Below, piece by piece: positions 44,288 through 54,328 of a stretch of 64,000 nucleotides of DNA; the first letter of the stretch is position 1, and every line of letters starts with the position of its first letter. The stretch lies in the NCBI GenBank assembly GCA_934045075.1, contig OW203725.1, forward strand, positions 22,575,714 to 22,639,713, given 5' to 3'. The notes under the pieces were generated by a model, which made no database searches, had not been told where the DNA came from, and saw only the letters and a list, made by a program, of their open reading frames with translations. This DNA comes from Yponomeuta sedellus. Its lineage: Eukaryota > Arthropoda > Insecta > Lepidoptera > Yponomeutidae. The position numbers and the translations under genes are program-made.

Positions 44288-44681
44288 GAAGCGCTCGTGG
44301 CCTAGGCGAACCGAGTGAAGCGCTCGTGGCCTAGGCGAACCGAGTGATTGGAATCAATCACTTGGTTAAGCAACAATAGGCGCGGTCAGGTATGGGATGG
44401 GTGAGCGTTCCGTGACTACCGCTAGTGGCATTTTTCCGAGCGCTTCCGTGCTTCGCAAGGCGCGTTAAGCCGTTGGTGCCGGCTGTCATATAATGGTAGT
44501 CGTTAAGCCATGTCAGAGGCCTTATGGGCGGCTTGATAACTTCTGACAGTAAGGCCCGCCACTGTCTTACAATCCTCCACCAACCCGGACTTGGCCCCCG
44601 TGGTGGAGTATGGCCTAACCTTCTTGCGATGCAGGAAGAGACCCGTGCCCCAGCAGTGGGGACATACTAGGGTTGATAACG
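44288..44681 (+). mobile_element. 5S-rRNA-derived SINE with duplicated head and 9 bp TSD
   Basis: TATACACAC flanks exactly (44279-44287, 44682-44690). The first 36 bp (GAAGCGCTCGTGGCCTAGGC through CGAACCGAGT) occur twice in tandem. The body contains GGTTAAGCAACAATAGGCGC and GGATGGGTGAGCG, and it ends AGGGTTGATAACG. The exact duplications fix the 5' and 3' ends of the family. Confidence 0.9.
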
Positions 44682-44764
44682 TATACACACAATACCATTT
44701 CGAGAAGTGCCGCTGATGACTGTACACGGTTCTAATGAAGAACAGTACTACTACTACTCGTACA

Positions 44765-45046
44765 GATGCCATGGTGCGTACAAAAAGTCATGTTAAAATG
44801 AAACACTAGTTCAAGTAGAATAAGTACCATGTCATGTATGCCAATTTCTTATGAATAAATTATTATTATTCATAAGAAATTATTATTATATTACTATAAA
44901 ACGAAGTGTTTTATTCGGTGGTCACAGTAAGAATTGTTTTTTCCCACATAATACCCCATTTTGGAAAGATTCCCGTAATGTGTCCCCGATTTTTCTCAAA
45001 ATGTTTTTTTTCCGGAAGAATCCCATCCCGGAAAAAAAATGACACA
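44765..45046. repeat. Tandem 282 bp unit, copy 1
   Basis: Starts GATGCCATGGTGCGTACAAA and runs to CCCATCCCGGAAAAAAAATG then ACACA. Copy 2 begins at 45047 and is split by a LINE insertion. A 16 bp hairpin (44843-44858/44866-44881) lies inside. Confidence 0.75.
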
Positions 45047-45155
45047 GATGCCATCGTCCGTACAAAACAGTCATGTTAAAGTGAAACACTAGTTCAACTA
45101 TTCACAAGTAGAATAAGTACCATATCATGTATGCCAATTTTATATGAATAAATTA

Positions 45156-46116
45156 GAATAGAATAGAATAGAATAGAAAAACATTTATTCAAATACCACA
45201 ACACACATAAAAACTTAAAAATAATAACATGGCCAGTAAAAGAACACACTTCAGGTAAGAAATACCAATAATTACAGTAATTTTATAAAATAAATGCATA
45301 CAGACAAAATGAGCTTAGCTGGTGGAGGAGCTGTGTGTCATGGTACCAGAAAAGGTTCTAGACTCAGCATATGTCCCAGGTTGTCAGTGGAAAACCAGTG
45401 ACGCTGGTATTCTGCTAGAACCTGTTTAAGTGACGTACGAACAATCAACGCAAGCATTTGTAATAGAGAACCAAAATACCTGTCTACGTTAAAGCAGTGT
45501 TGAAATTTATAAATGTATGGTAAATCGGTAGCACGATAGATTATAATTCTTAAGAATGAAATAGACAATAAATTATTTCGTTATTATTTTGGGACAACAA
45601 GTCAGGAAATAGGACACAGATTAATTAATTGTTTCATATAGATAAAGTCGAGCGTTGTGATGAGAGTGTTTTCAGCGCAGGGGATAAATATAAAATAAAT
45701 CAGGTGAGACAAGTGTTATTGAAGCGCACTGGGGTGTATTTCTTTTTTACTTGTTTTGACTTTGTTTATCATTAATTTAAAATTGTTATCTTATGTCACC
45801 TTATTTTTTTGTATGGACAATAAGTATTCTTTTAGTTTTAATTTAAATGTGTAAATAGATTTTATAATTCTCAAAGGCGGAGGGATATTGTTCCAGCATT
45901 TGGAAGCTGCGTATCTAAAGCTTCCCCGAAAAGCGATAGTTTTATGAGAAGGACAGAGAATATAACACATTCTACGTTGACTATATGCAGAAGATAAAGA
46001 GTCCGAGGACCACTTGAGTTTGTCGTACAAATACTTGGGGGAACCCGACTTGACAACGCCAAAAAGTAAACAGGCCAGGTGGTAATTGCGTCTACCATCC
46101 ATGTTTAGGATGTTTA
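45156..46116 (-). pseudogene. 5'-truncated LINE (ORF2 C-terminus and 3' UTR) with TSD
   Basis: Minus-strand frame 46102-45791 reads RNYHLACLLFGVVKSGSPKY, then KTIAFRGSFRYAASKCWNNI, PPPLRIIKSIYTFKLKLKEY. This is the far C-terminus of an insect LINE ORF2. The 3' UTR ends AATAAATGTTTTTCTATTCT, an (ATTCT)n tail. The 10 bp GAATAAATTA at 45146-45155 and 46117-46126 is the target duplication. A truncated insertion, not functional. Confidence 0.85.
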
Positions 46117-46156
46117 GAATAAATTATTATTATTCATAACAAATTTTTATTATTAT

Positions 46157-46322
46157 GGCCAGGTTTTCAAGGTCTTAGTGCGCTCGGACCGAGTACGCCA
46201 TCCGAGTAAACTAATGCTCCTGATTGGACGGTTTTTTGTGACAACAACACCAAAATAAACAATCAGAAGTTTACTCGGATGGCGCACTCGGACCGAGCGC
46301 ACTAAGACCGTGGAAAAGCGGC
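46157..46322. mobile_element. Foldback MITE
   Basis: GGTCTTAGTGCGCTCGGACC then GAG, CGCCATCCGAGTAAACT recur inverted (46270-46310) around a spacer of about 55 nt. Outer ends are less perfect (GGCCAGGTTTTC vs GAAAAGCGGC). Its empty site is preserved at 44880-44900. Confidence 0.75.
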
Positions 46323-46440
46323 TTATATTATTATAATACGAAGCGTTGTATTCGGTGGTAACAGTAAGAATTGTTTTTCCCACATAAAAACCTATTTTGG
46401 AAACATTCCCGTAATGTCTCCCCGTTTATTCTCAAAATGA

Positions 46441-47204
46441 TTTTTTCCCGGGAAGAATCTCATTAATCACACTTCGTCTCGGGTATATTTGGCCTTAACT
46501 AGTCTACGAACAATTTAATTAATTCACGCGCCCGAGTATTTCTAACTAGCGCTAATTCGGCCTTGCGAGGTACAGTCTGTTTAAAACCGTTGTATTTTTG
46601 TTGCAAAGTCGCCCGTATCGTAAGTGAGTAGAGCCCAAGGATTTAACGGTCAACTGTACGCTGTTAAAATACTGACATTCGACCCAGAAGCTTTGTATAT
46701 TGGACTCCTAAAAGAAATACTTAATACAAAAATATCTTAAACGTAATCGACACGTTACTTTCATTGGTTTTATAACGTGACTAGCTCTGCAATTGTTTGA
46801 GAACCCGATTTTTTTGAATGAGTAGAAAGTTAGAAATTATACTTTTCGATAGCGTCCTTGGGATTTGTTTATAAATAATAGACGCATTTTTGCAAAATTA
46901 TTATGAGAACTTCAATATCTCCTTAACCGTAAATTTCTTAGATATAATTAAAGAACAAAAATGTTGAAGAGCGTTAGTTTCTTAATACCCAATATAATCT
47001 AATAATTGATATCTTTTCGTGATTTTAAATGGTTTCCCTTTGTACAAGTTATTCGTATTGTTCAGGAGAACCCCCCCGTTTTCGAAATATGTAAGGACTA
47101 GGAGTGCCCGCGACTATGGTCGCGAGATTAACGAATTAGCCTGTCTACTTTAAAAGGTAATTATAAATACATTCAAATTACAAACATCTAAACATACAAT
47201 CCTT
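46441..47204. other. No gene seen
   Basis: AT-rich DNA without recognised features. Confidence 0.45.
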
Positions 47205-47550
47205 AGCTAGTAGCCGCTGCCTGACTGATCTTAAACGATCACGAAGGTTAAGTAACACAGGGCGCGTTCAGTGCTTGGATGGCTGACCGTCTATGACTAA
47301 TGCTTGTGGCATTTTTCCGCGCGGTTTCGTGCTTTGCAGGGCACTTTAAGCAGTTGGTGCCGGCTACCGTCGATATATGGCAGTCCTTAAGCCAAGTCAG
47401 AGGCCCTACCTTGAAAACTTCTGACAGTAAGACCAGCCACTAGTCTTGCAAGCCTCCACCAATCCGGACTTGTCCCGTGGTGGAGTATGGCCTGTACCTT
47501 CCCCGCAAAAGAGACCTGTGTCCCTCGGTGGGGACATAATGGGTTGATGA
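47205..47550 (+). mobile_element. 5S-rRNA-derived SINE, divergent copy with strong 5S resemblance
   Basis: The head reads AACGATCACGAAGGTTAAGT, AACACAGGGCGCGTTCAGTG, CTTGGATGGCTGACCGTCTA. It keeps the GATCAC..AAG-TTAAG and CAGTGCTTGGATGG blocks of insect 5S rRNA better than its siblings. Body and tail (CGGTGGGGACATAATGGGTT then GATGATAATG) match the SINE family, so this is not a 5S gene. Confidence 0.8.
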
Positions 47551-47584
47551 TAATGAAACATACAAGCTGTCCTCTCTGTAATGT

Positions 47585-47871
47585 TAGTAGTTAGATAGAC
47601 CTGTGATTTCCGCAATTGGCCTCAGAATAGGGTCATTGTACGTAGCAAGCACTGAACTATTTTAACACTTCGGATACCAAGATTTCTTCACGATGTTTTT
47701 CTTTACTTCATAATGCAGGGGTCAGCCATCATTAGTCTCAACCATTGTAGAGGACATTGCTACTATAACTTCACAAACATACATAACTTAGAAAACAAAG
47801 TCATCGGTACATGTCGGAATTTGAAGGCACGACCTTCCGATTGACAAACTGACGTTCTACCGCTCCGTAAT
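47585..47871 (-). mobile_element. tRNA-derived SINE (family A-related) with foreign insert
   Basis: Minus-strand head region includes a tRNA-like AGCGGTAGAACGTCAGTTTG. The body includes ACTTTGTTTTCTAAGTTATG and GTGAAGAAATCTTGG. 47705-47757 is a foreign stretch (CAGCCATCATTAGTCTCAAC) resembling the LINE 3' UTR near 38020-38045, inverted. Confidence 0.6.
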
Positions 47872-47879
47872 CACTGCTC

Positions 47880-48240
47880 GTTATCAACCCTTGTATATCC
47901 CTGCTGGGGCACGGGTCTCTTCCTGCATCGCAGGAAGGTTAGGCCATACTCCACCACGGGGGCCAAGTCCGGGTTGGTGGAGGATTGTAAGACAGTGGCG
48001 GGCCTTACTGTCAGAAGTTATCAAGCCGCCCATAAGGCCTCTGACATGGCTTAACGACTACCATAATATGACAGCCGGCACCAACGGCTTAACGTGCCTT
48101 GCGAAGCACGGAAGCGCTCGGAAAAATGCCACTAGCGGTAGTCACGGGACGCTCACCCATCCCATACCTGACCGCGCCTATTGTTGCTTAACCAAGTGAT
48201 TGATTCCTATCACTCGGTTCGCCTAGGCCACGAGCGCTTC
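47880..48240 (-). mobile_element. 5S-rRNA-derived SINE, full length with 8 bp TSD
   Basis: CACTGCTC at 47872-47879 and 48241-48248. Minus strand from GAAGCGCTCGTGGCCTAGGC to AAGGGTTGATAA, with GGTTAAGCAACAATAGGCGC and GGATGGGTGAGCG. The 102-codon plus frame inside is incidental. Confidence 0.9.
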
Positions 48241-48607
48241 CACTGCTCACTATAATATTAGTACCTATAGAAGTGTACATTTGTTTCAGCCTGTAGAGAC
48301 GCCGAATTCCAGCTAAATCTGAAACGCTCAATACTAAAATAATTGCGTAACAAGAGTTTCTAACTTAATCATCATTCCAACTAGTCAGAGCTACACGCCC
48401 ACACGAGTAAATTCCTGGAACCTTCAGCTATGATCTATTTAGTATTGAGATACAACACAACATCCACGTGATTTAGCTTTGATACGCCTGAACTGGCTTC
48501 CAGTTCTCAGATAATGTAATACGATCCTTCCTCTGCAAATTCACTATAAATTTCAGTCTAGTTATCAGACACTGGCCTGCAAAACTAAGCCCCATTTTCT
48601 CGCACAC
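48241..48607. other. No gene seen
   Basis: No recognised feature. Confidence 0.4.
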
Positions 48608-48790
48608 TGTCTATCTATCTATAATCAGCCCACATCAACCCACTGCTGGGCATAGGCCTCCTTTTTATTGCGCCATTCCTCACGGTCCTGTGCTAATCTG
48701 ATCCATCTCTGACCCACAACCCCCATTAACCCTGTCGTCTGACCATCGTGTCGGTGGTCTGCCTACCAACCTCCTTCCCTCCCTTGGCCA
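48608..48790 (-). pseudogene. RTE-type LINE ORF2 C-terminus with GATA tail
   Basis: Same sequence as 41655-41840: GTAGGCAGACCACCGACACG, GGATCAGATTAGCACAGGAC, GCCCAGCAGTGGGTTGATGT, then a short ATAGATAGATAGA tail. Its 5' end abuts the MITE at 48805. Confidence 0.8.
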
Positions 48791-48804
48791 CCACTCCAAT
48801 ACAC

Positions 48805-48925
48805 ACACTAACAATCTGTTAATCTACTGTTTACAGCTGTCAAATGTTTTTTTGTATGCACTTTGGCGAACTGGCAGCTGTTAACAGTAGAATAACGGCG
48901 TGTTTCTGTATCAGAAACCAGGACA
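48805..48925. mobile_element. Foldback MITE, second copy
   Basis: Matches 20125-20245: CACTAACAATCTGTTAATCT, an ACAGCTGTCAAATGTTTTTT loop side, and CAGCTGTTAACAGTAG. The left outer end is lost where it joins the RTE fragment. Confidence 0.65.
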
Positions 48926-49061
48926 CTTTTAAAATTGCAATAACTTTTTTAGTGCACAAGATATGTTTTAAAAATAAAAAGGACTCGAAAAAGAACTAAA
49001 TTTGGTGTATAAAATCTCCATAGTAGGTAAGACATGGCTAAAAAACATAAGTAATTTTATA

Positions 49062-49812
49062 CTATTTTTATTTTTTAATGCACTAACCCGTGCTAAGGAC
49101 AATTTTAAAAACCTCTAAATAGGTTTTTAAAATAAGTAATTTTCTTATTGTTTAGGATGAAACAAAATTAAAACTGTAAAACTAGTACTTAGTTTTGCAG
49201 GTCAGTGTAGTTTTTAATGAAAAAGCTTCTCGCCCAGAGTTTCAGCACTCAGTTGAAATACCGAAAATTGTATGCAAAATTCCGCTACGCAGGTTTTGTT
49301 AGGAATGTGGAGTACGTGAAACCGCGAAACTCACTTGAATATAAACTCGGTTTTAAAAACCTATTTAGAGGCTAAAAATTCCACCCATGCCGGGATTCGA
49401 ACCCGCGACCTCTAGAATGGGTGGAATTTTTAGCCTCTAAATAGGTTTTTTTAAAATTGTCCTTAGCACGGGTTAGTGCATTCAAAATAAAAATAGTATA
49501 ATCATGTGGGTACAGCGATATCATTCCGATGTGAAAATCTAACTGCAAGGTAGGTAGTCGGGGCTGTAAGTGATGCAATCTACTTCAGCCAGATGTCGCT
49601 GCCTGTACGTAATACAGAGAATAGTGTAAAGAGGTTCGAAATTCCACTGATGCCGGTGAGTCGCCCATTAGCTCAGTTGGATAGAGCGCTGGCACGGATA
49701 GCCAGAGGTCGCGGGTTCGAATCCCGGCATGGGTGGAATTTTTAGCCTCTAAATAGGTTTTTAAAATTGTCCTTAGCACGGGTTAGTGCATTAAAAATAA
49801 AAATAGTATATT
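49062..49812. mobile_element. Inverted-repeat element with tRNA-like arms, rearranged
   Basis: Left end TATACTATTTTTATTTTTTA at about 49061 and right end AAAAATAGTATA at 49812 are inverted. The right unit (about 49500-49812, plus) is complete: CATGTGGGTACAGCGATATC, leader, tRNA-like 49664-49737 (A-box AGCTCAGTTGGATAG, B-box GGTTCGAATCCCG), tail. In the middle (49335-49450) a mirrored fragment joins half a tRNA-like block directly to its inverse. Unrelated-looking DNA lies at 49131-49330. Confidence 0.75.
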
Positions 49813-50118
49813 AGGTAAGTTATTGAATAATGATGTCGGGGTTCGTGACAGAAAGAGCCACCGTACTATTGATTTATACGAGACAAATGACCTCAGTCCA
49901 AATGTAATTCCATGTTTGTGACATCCTTGTCTATTTATCATGGTATCCTAGTTTGAGATCACAACCTTTCTGTTATTATAAATGTAAAAGTTTCTGAAGA
50001 TGTTTCGATGTATGTTAGTTAATCACGCAAAAACAATTGATTGCAATTGAGGCTTAACGTGAAACTTGGTGTACAGGCGTACATGGTGTAAAATTTTAAT
50101 TCATACATAGTATATTCA
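49813..50118. other. Unassigned repeat-like DNA
   Basis: 49880-49950 resembles 40325-40400 inverted (AAACTAGGATACC, GTCACAAACAT), so an unclassified repeat is present. No gene. Confidence 0.35.
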
Positions 50119-50463
50119 TATGAAGCGCTTGTGGCCTAGTCGAACCAAGTGATTGAAATCTATCACTTCAGTTAAGCAACCACAGGCGCGGTCAGGTGCA
50201 CTATAGGAGACTGTCCCGTGACCGTGGCACGTTAAGCCGTTGGTGCCGGCTGTCATATAATGGTAGTCGTGAAGCCATGTCAGAGGCCTTATGGGTGGCT
50301 TGATAACTTCTGACAAGTAAAGCCCCCCCTTCTGGCCCGCCACTGTCTTACAGTCCTCCACCAACTCAGACTTGGCGCCTGTAGTAGAGTATGGCCTGAC
50401 CTTCCTGTGATGTAGGAAGAGACCCAAGCCTAGCAGTGGAGACATACAAGGGTTGATATCGTT
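50119..50463 (+). mobile_element. 5S-rRNA-derived SINE with internal deletion
   Basis: Head GAAGCGCTTGTGGCCTAGTC and GGCGCGGTCAG, then about 40 bp of body missing after CTGTCCCGTGAC, then the usual tail GGGTTGATATCG. Confidence 0.8.
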
Positions 50464-50484
50464 TACTTCATATCCCGGTAATGC

Positions 50485-50529
50485 GCCCCGCACTAATCCT
50501 GCGCACACGAAGTAGCGGGTACCAGCTAG
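50485..50529 (+). mobile_element. Helitron 3'-end fragment
   Basis: GTAGCGGGTACCAGCTAG before T resembles the Helitron ends at 30649 and 56633. Only the terminus is visible. Confidence 0.45.
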
Positions 50530-50805
50530 TTGATAATAAAAATGTATTACCCAGTGATCGTTAAGTGTATAAACTTTTATTGCTGTTTGTAAAGATAATC
50601 ATGAAGTATAGGTAATAGTGACGTCATTCACACAACCGTACGTGTTTATTCCTCGATATACTCGTAAATATCGTCAGATAAATATTGGAATCGTGACCAA
50701 TCGCCAAGTCGTGTGGCAAGAAGGCTATTTGTTTAGAGCCGACTAGCAAATAGAGGCTGTCTTTGACCCCTTTGTCTCTGTATGTATGATTTATCAAACT
50801 CTATC

Positions 50806-51010
50806 GGAGAGCGGTGGTAGCGAAGCGGTAAACGGACGGCTTCACACTCGAGATGTCGTGGATTCGATGACTTTGTTTTGTAAGTTTCGTATCTGTGAAG
50901 TTATAGTCGCAATACCACTTGCTAACTATGTAGGAAAAATACCGTGAGGAAACCTGAGCGTTTGATGTATTAAAATTCCTTAGCCCTTGCTACGTAGAAT
51001 GGCCCAGCTA
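50806..51010 (+). mobile_element. tRNA-derived SINE (family A-related)
   Basis: Head GAGCGGTGGTAGCGAAGCGG with a degraded B-box (GGATTCGATGA), then CAATACCACTTGCTAACTAT, CCGTGAGGAAACCTGAG. The tail differs (CCCAGCTATGAGGAAACC), resembling the reversed ends at 13384 and 47585. Confidence 0.65.
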
Positions 51011-51231
51011 TGAGGAAACCTCTGGTATAACCTAGAGGGTCCCTGTAGGGGTTATTCTTTGACCGAAATTGGGATGTACGAATTGGGGAGCGGCAAGTCA
51101 AAAAGTACCTACCTATAACCGGTGTCGGTAGATGCAGCGATTAATGAATAAGTTAGGTAGGTACACTTGTGAAGTCGTAGTAACTGTACCACTCTCACTA
51201 ACAAGTGGCTATATAGCCCGCAGAGAGTGCA

Positions 51232-51345
51232 TTTTTATGTAGTCTATAAACGTCCCACTGCACACGCCTTCTCTGAGAGAGAGAAAGTACGGGCTTCATT
51301 GCTACGCCTGCATACCGTGGATTTGCAATTTCAAGCGCATTTTAA
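51232..51345 (-). mobile_element. tRNA-derived SINE (family A), 3' fragment
   Basis: Minus-strand tail with GAAGCCCGTACTTTCTCTCT and CAGTGGGACGTTTATAGACT. Confidence 0.65.
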
Positions 51346-52145
51346 TGACCGTAAAATAACGAGTACATTCTTGAAAAATATTGCACGTAATAGCACCCAA
51401 AAATAAAATCACGGCAATTTTAGAAGTCATATTTTTTTTATTTCCATATGCCTATTTTTTTATTTTGTACCTAGATTAGATCTAAGTATGTTTCAATATT
51501 TCCGCACATAATTCTAAAGGAGTATCTACATAAATGCGTAATCCCCACAGTATCTTGTAGCTAATGTGATGTAGAATATGTTTAGTTTGAAGATGAAACA
51601 AAAACACGACATTGCATTTGGCGGAATTGCATCTTTTTTGGCAGACAAAAGACCTATTTTCAATTTTCACTTAAAAAGAGATTTCTCAAATAATCAAAAT
51701 AGGCTGATAAATAGCTACTTTAATACCTACTTCTACCAAAAATACTTTGAAAAATGGTATATTCGGATTCGTAATAAAATAGAAATTCAAATCCAATTTC
51801 ATTAATGTGATAATTATGTGTGTGTGCTATATTATTCAATTTTATTCAAATCTAGTCAATACTCCATGCGTGATTGCGTCATCAAAACCTATACTTGTGC
51901 TTAGGTGTCTGTAGAAGATTTTAATTTTACGAATCTGCCAACTTTGCATGTACTACAATCAGTCCCTCGCCTTGGCACCTTGCAGGTTATTCGATCATAA
52001 TCAAGCTACGATGTACCGTCTTTGCTTTTTTGCTGCCTATTGTCTGTTATATCGACTGTAATTGCCTCTTTAGACTATTTAGGCCCTTTGCAAATTGCGA
52101 TGTTCATACTGTTATCAAGACTTGAATATTTTTTGCTCATTTTCT
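51346..52145. other. No gene seen
   Basis: AT-rich. Open frames at 51482-51805 on both strands have no recognised family. Confidence 0.4.
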
Positions 52146-52256
52146 TCTTCAGACTATATATTAGTCCACTGCTAGACATAGCCTTCCCCTAACGAGTGCC
52201 ATAGCGCCCTGTCTTCAGCTTGCCACATCCAGGAGCTGCCGGCAGTTTTTCGCAGA
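52146..52256 (-). pseudogene. RTE-type LINE 3' end
   Basis: Minus strand: CTGCCGGCAGCTCCTGGATG, GGCAAGCTGAAGACAGGGCG, GGAAGGCTATGTCTAGCAGT, GACTAATATATAGTCTGAAG then AAGAAA. Sibling of 6118-6225. Confidence 0.75.
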
Positions 52257-52860
52257 TCGTTATCCCGCCTATACAGTCGGATGGCGTCCTACACTACGTT
52301 TGCCGAGACGCGATCTCCACTCAAGAACATAATACTCAATACTTGCTCATTTTACAACGAAAATATTTTTTGCTGTTTTGGAGATGTCACGATTTATCAG
52401 AACAATGCAAAGGCAAGTAAGTCAATACTGGTTGTTCTGGTGAAGGTTATCTGGTAATGTTTCGCGTAATTATCGGAAAGCGATAATCAAATATCATATT
52501 AATAACTTCCACACAACACAACTAGGATACTCTATGCTATAGTAACCAGGAAAGGACATCAAAATGCACTCAGACTGAGGCCAATTGCATTGATCTCGTT
52601 CGGCGGCCCCCAGTGGGGATCGAACCCATGAGCTCTATTTCGGTAGGCATAGATTGGACTTTGTTTTTATGAAAAAAATACTGCTCTTATATTTAGATTG
52701 AGAATCTCCGTAAATTGAGCGAAGCCCCGTGGTATGAACTATGTAGATCAGAGGTCAAGTCACGGGCAGAGTTAAGACAAATCTTTGGTGCTAGCTTAAT
52801 CACGTCGTCGTGCTCTATTCACACAATATTTACATTATTTTATTTATAAAATAAATGATG
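52257..52860. other. Possible tRNA-like SINE remnant near 52560-52665
   Basis: The minus strand carries GGGTTCGATCCCCACTGGGG (52607-52626), a Pol III B-box with flanking complementarity. I could not find a matching head or second copy, so a SINE remnant is only a guess. Confidence 0.35.
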
Positions 52861-52938
52861 GTGGAGTATGGCCTAACCTTCCTCCGATGCAGGAAGAGAC
52901 CCGTGCCCCAGCAGTGGACATACATGGGTTGATATCGA
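52861..52938 (+). mobile_element. 5S-type SINE, 3' fragment
   Basis: GGTGGAGTATGGCCTAACCT to GGGTTGATATCG, with 2 bp lost in the CAGCAGTGGACAT block. Confidence 0.8.
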
Positions 52939-53224
52939 TATCATATTAAATATATTTAGATCTATATATCTTTGCCATTTAATTAGGCATTTTAAAACTA
53001 CATTTTCGGACTCACCTGTATCATGTTTATATTTTGTTTCTTGTTTTTTTCACGTCTCAGCAATTGTATTAAGTAAAACAGTCGAGGAAAACTATTGTTG
53101 GGTATAATAATATTATAAGAAGCTGTTGTATTGCCTAATATATACAAAAAAAATTGAATTCACACTCATAACATAAACTCGCGCTTGTATTTTAGAGGGG
53201 TAGACAGAGATAGCGAGTTTTCAC

Positions 53225-53359
53225 TTCTATAATAAAATCCCTGAAGATATATTAAGCTTGCCTGAACAAAGGTTCAAAAAATATGTTAAGCACACCTTGT
53301 GCCAAAAGGGCTACTATAACATAAAGGATTATTTAGATGACAATGATGTCTGGAATTAA
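53225..53359 (+). pseudogene. CR1-like LINE ORF2 C-terminus
   Basis: Reads FYNKIPEDILSLPEQRFKKY, then KGYYNIKDYLDDNDVWN-stop. It aligns with the C-terminus of the intact ORF2 (FYNKIPERVLCLSENKF..., YYRIDDYINDPNPW), so it is a related but distinct subfamily. Only 44 codons remain. Confidence 0.8.
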
Positions 53360-53421
53360 AGCCAGTACAATGCATGGGTTCTATGTTTTAAAGTAATTAC
53401 GTAAACTACTTAATTTACGTG

Positions 53422-53495
53422 ACCTCCAAACTTGGTCTTTTCAAAGTCCTTAATTAACATTAATTAAGGACTTTGAAAAGACCAAGTTTGGAGGT
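53422..53495. repeat. Perfect 36 bp inverted repeat, 2 nt spacer
   Basis: 53422-53457 and 53460-53495 are exact reverse complements around CA. Not part of any repeat family I recognise. Confidence 0.92.
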
Positions 53496-53696
53496 TTTGT
53501 GTCTATTCCGTCCATCCAAAATGATCTAGATTTTGAAATGGATAGCAAGTTTGAATTGTAACGTTTATTAAGTCGCAGTTTCTGCGCTACTTTGAATAAA
53601 ACCTTTTCATTTCTTTTCATTTCACGATCCTGCGAAACCTTAGCAAAAGAAACATCAAATGAATGTTGATGAAGCGACAGATTTGTTGTATCGTTA

Positions 53697-53818
53697 TCGT
53701 TATCAACCCTTGTGTGTCCCCACTGCTGGGGCACGGGTCTCTTCCTGCTTCGCAGTATGGGTAGGCCATACTCCACCACGGGGGCCAAATCCGGGTTGGT
53801 GTAGGATTGTAAGACATC
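53697..53818 (-). mobile_element. 5S-type SINE, 3' fragment
   Basis: Minus-strand tail portion from CTTACAATCCTACACCAACC to CAAGGGTTGATAACG. 5'-truncated. Confidence 0.8.
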
Positions 53819-54076
53819 ACCGAAACGCAATGAGCGAAGAGGCTCTTTGCCAATTGTGTTTCGGTTGTGTAACGAGACAATGATGGCATGCTGGTATGGT
53901 GTTTAGTTGAAATAATAGGACCAACGTATTTTAGATTACCTATCTTAGTAAAGTTAATACAATAATGCAAATTGTACAACCCTAGCTTAGATTTCATTGT
54001 AGAACGAATCAAATCTACAGGATGTTAGAATAGTAGCCTCATCCAGTTACTGATTTATATCTGTGCAATTTCCATT

Positions 54077-54135
54077 TTTTTACGTAGCATCTACCTTTGT
54101 GTCCCACTGTTGGGCAAAGGGATTTATGTACAATA
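54077..54135 (-). pseudogene. RTE-type LINE ORF2 C-terminus
   Basis: The minus strand gives FAQQWDTKVDAT-stop, close to the end at 30033-30107 (FAQQWDTNEAT). Confidence 0.65.
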
Positions 54136-54226
54136 AAGTTTTTTCTATCTTTCTATTTAAATAGTAAAACATGGGATTGAAATGCTACCAATACATTTTT
54201 TATTTACTGCGAATGATTTATTGGAG

Positions 54227-54295
54227 ACACAGGAGAGGGAAGCTTGGAAAACCATGATGGAGGCCCATGTCCTGCAGTGGGCGTCAAATAGCTGA
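54227..54295 (+). pseudogene. RTE-type LINE ORF2 C-terminus
   Basis: Reads TQEREAWKTMMEAHVLQWAS then NS-stop, the same C-terminal pattern in another subfamily. 5'-truncated. Confidence 0.75.
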
Positions 54296-54328
54296 TGACC
54301 AGCTGCGATGGTGACCTGCAAGAACCCT

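Larger units (their letters stand above)
45047..46440. repeat. Tandem 282 bp unit, copy 2, interrupted twice
   Basis: Copy 2 consists of 45047-45155 and 46117-46440. A minus-strand LINE (45156-46116) splits it with GAATAAATTA duplicated, and a foldback MITE (46157-46322) lies in its second part. Copy 1 serves as the empty site for both. Confidence 0.75.

Noticed and set aside
47205..47330. A genuine 5S rRNA gene
   Set aside because: Only the internal-promoter part resembles 5S. The 5' and 3' ends of 5S and a terminator are missing, and the sequence continues as a SINE body.
47891..48199. 102-codon frame and similar frames in 5726-6076, 54378-54797, 60382-60624
   Set aside because: They recur because they lie in copies of the 5S-type SINE. 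Codon content is that of a non-coding SINE and frames break differently in each copy.
49664..49737. A functional tRNA gene (also 8766, 10600, 43330)
   Set aside because: Cloverleaf-like pairing exists, but the anticodon loop lacks U33, the acceptor has mismatches, and the block is embedded in a repeated element with no T-run terminator directly after it.
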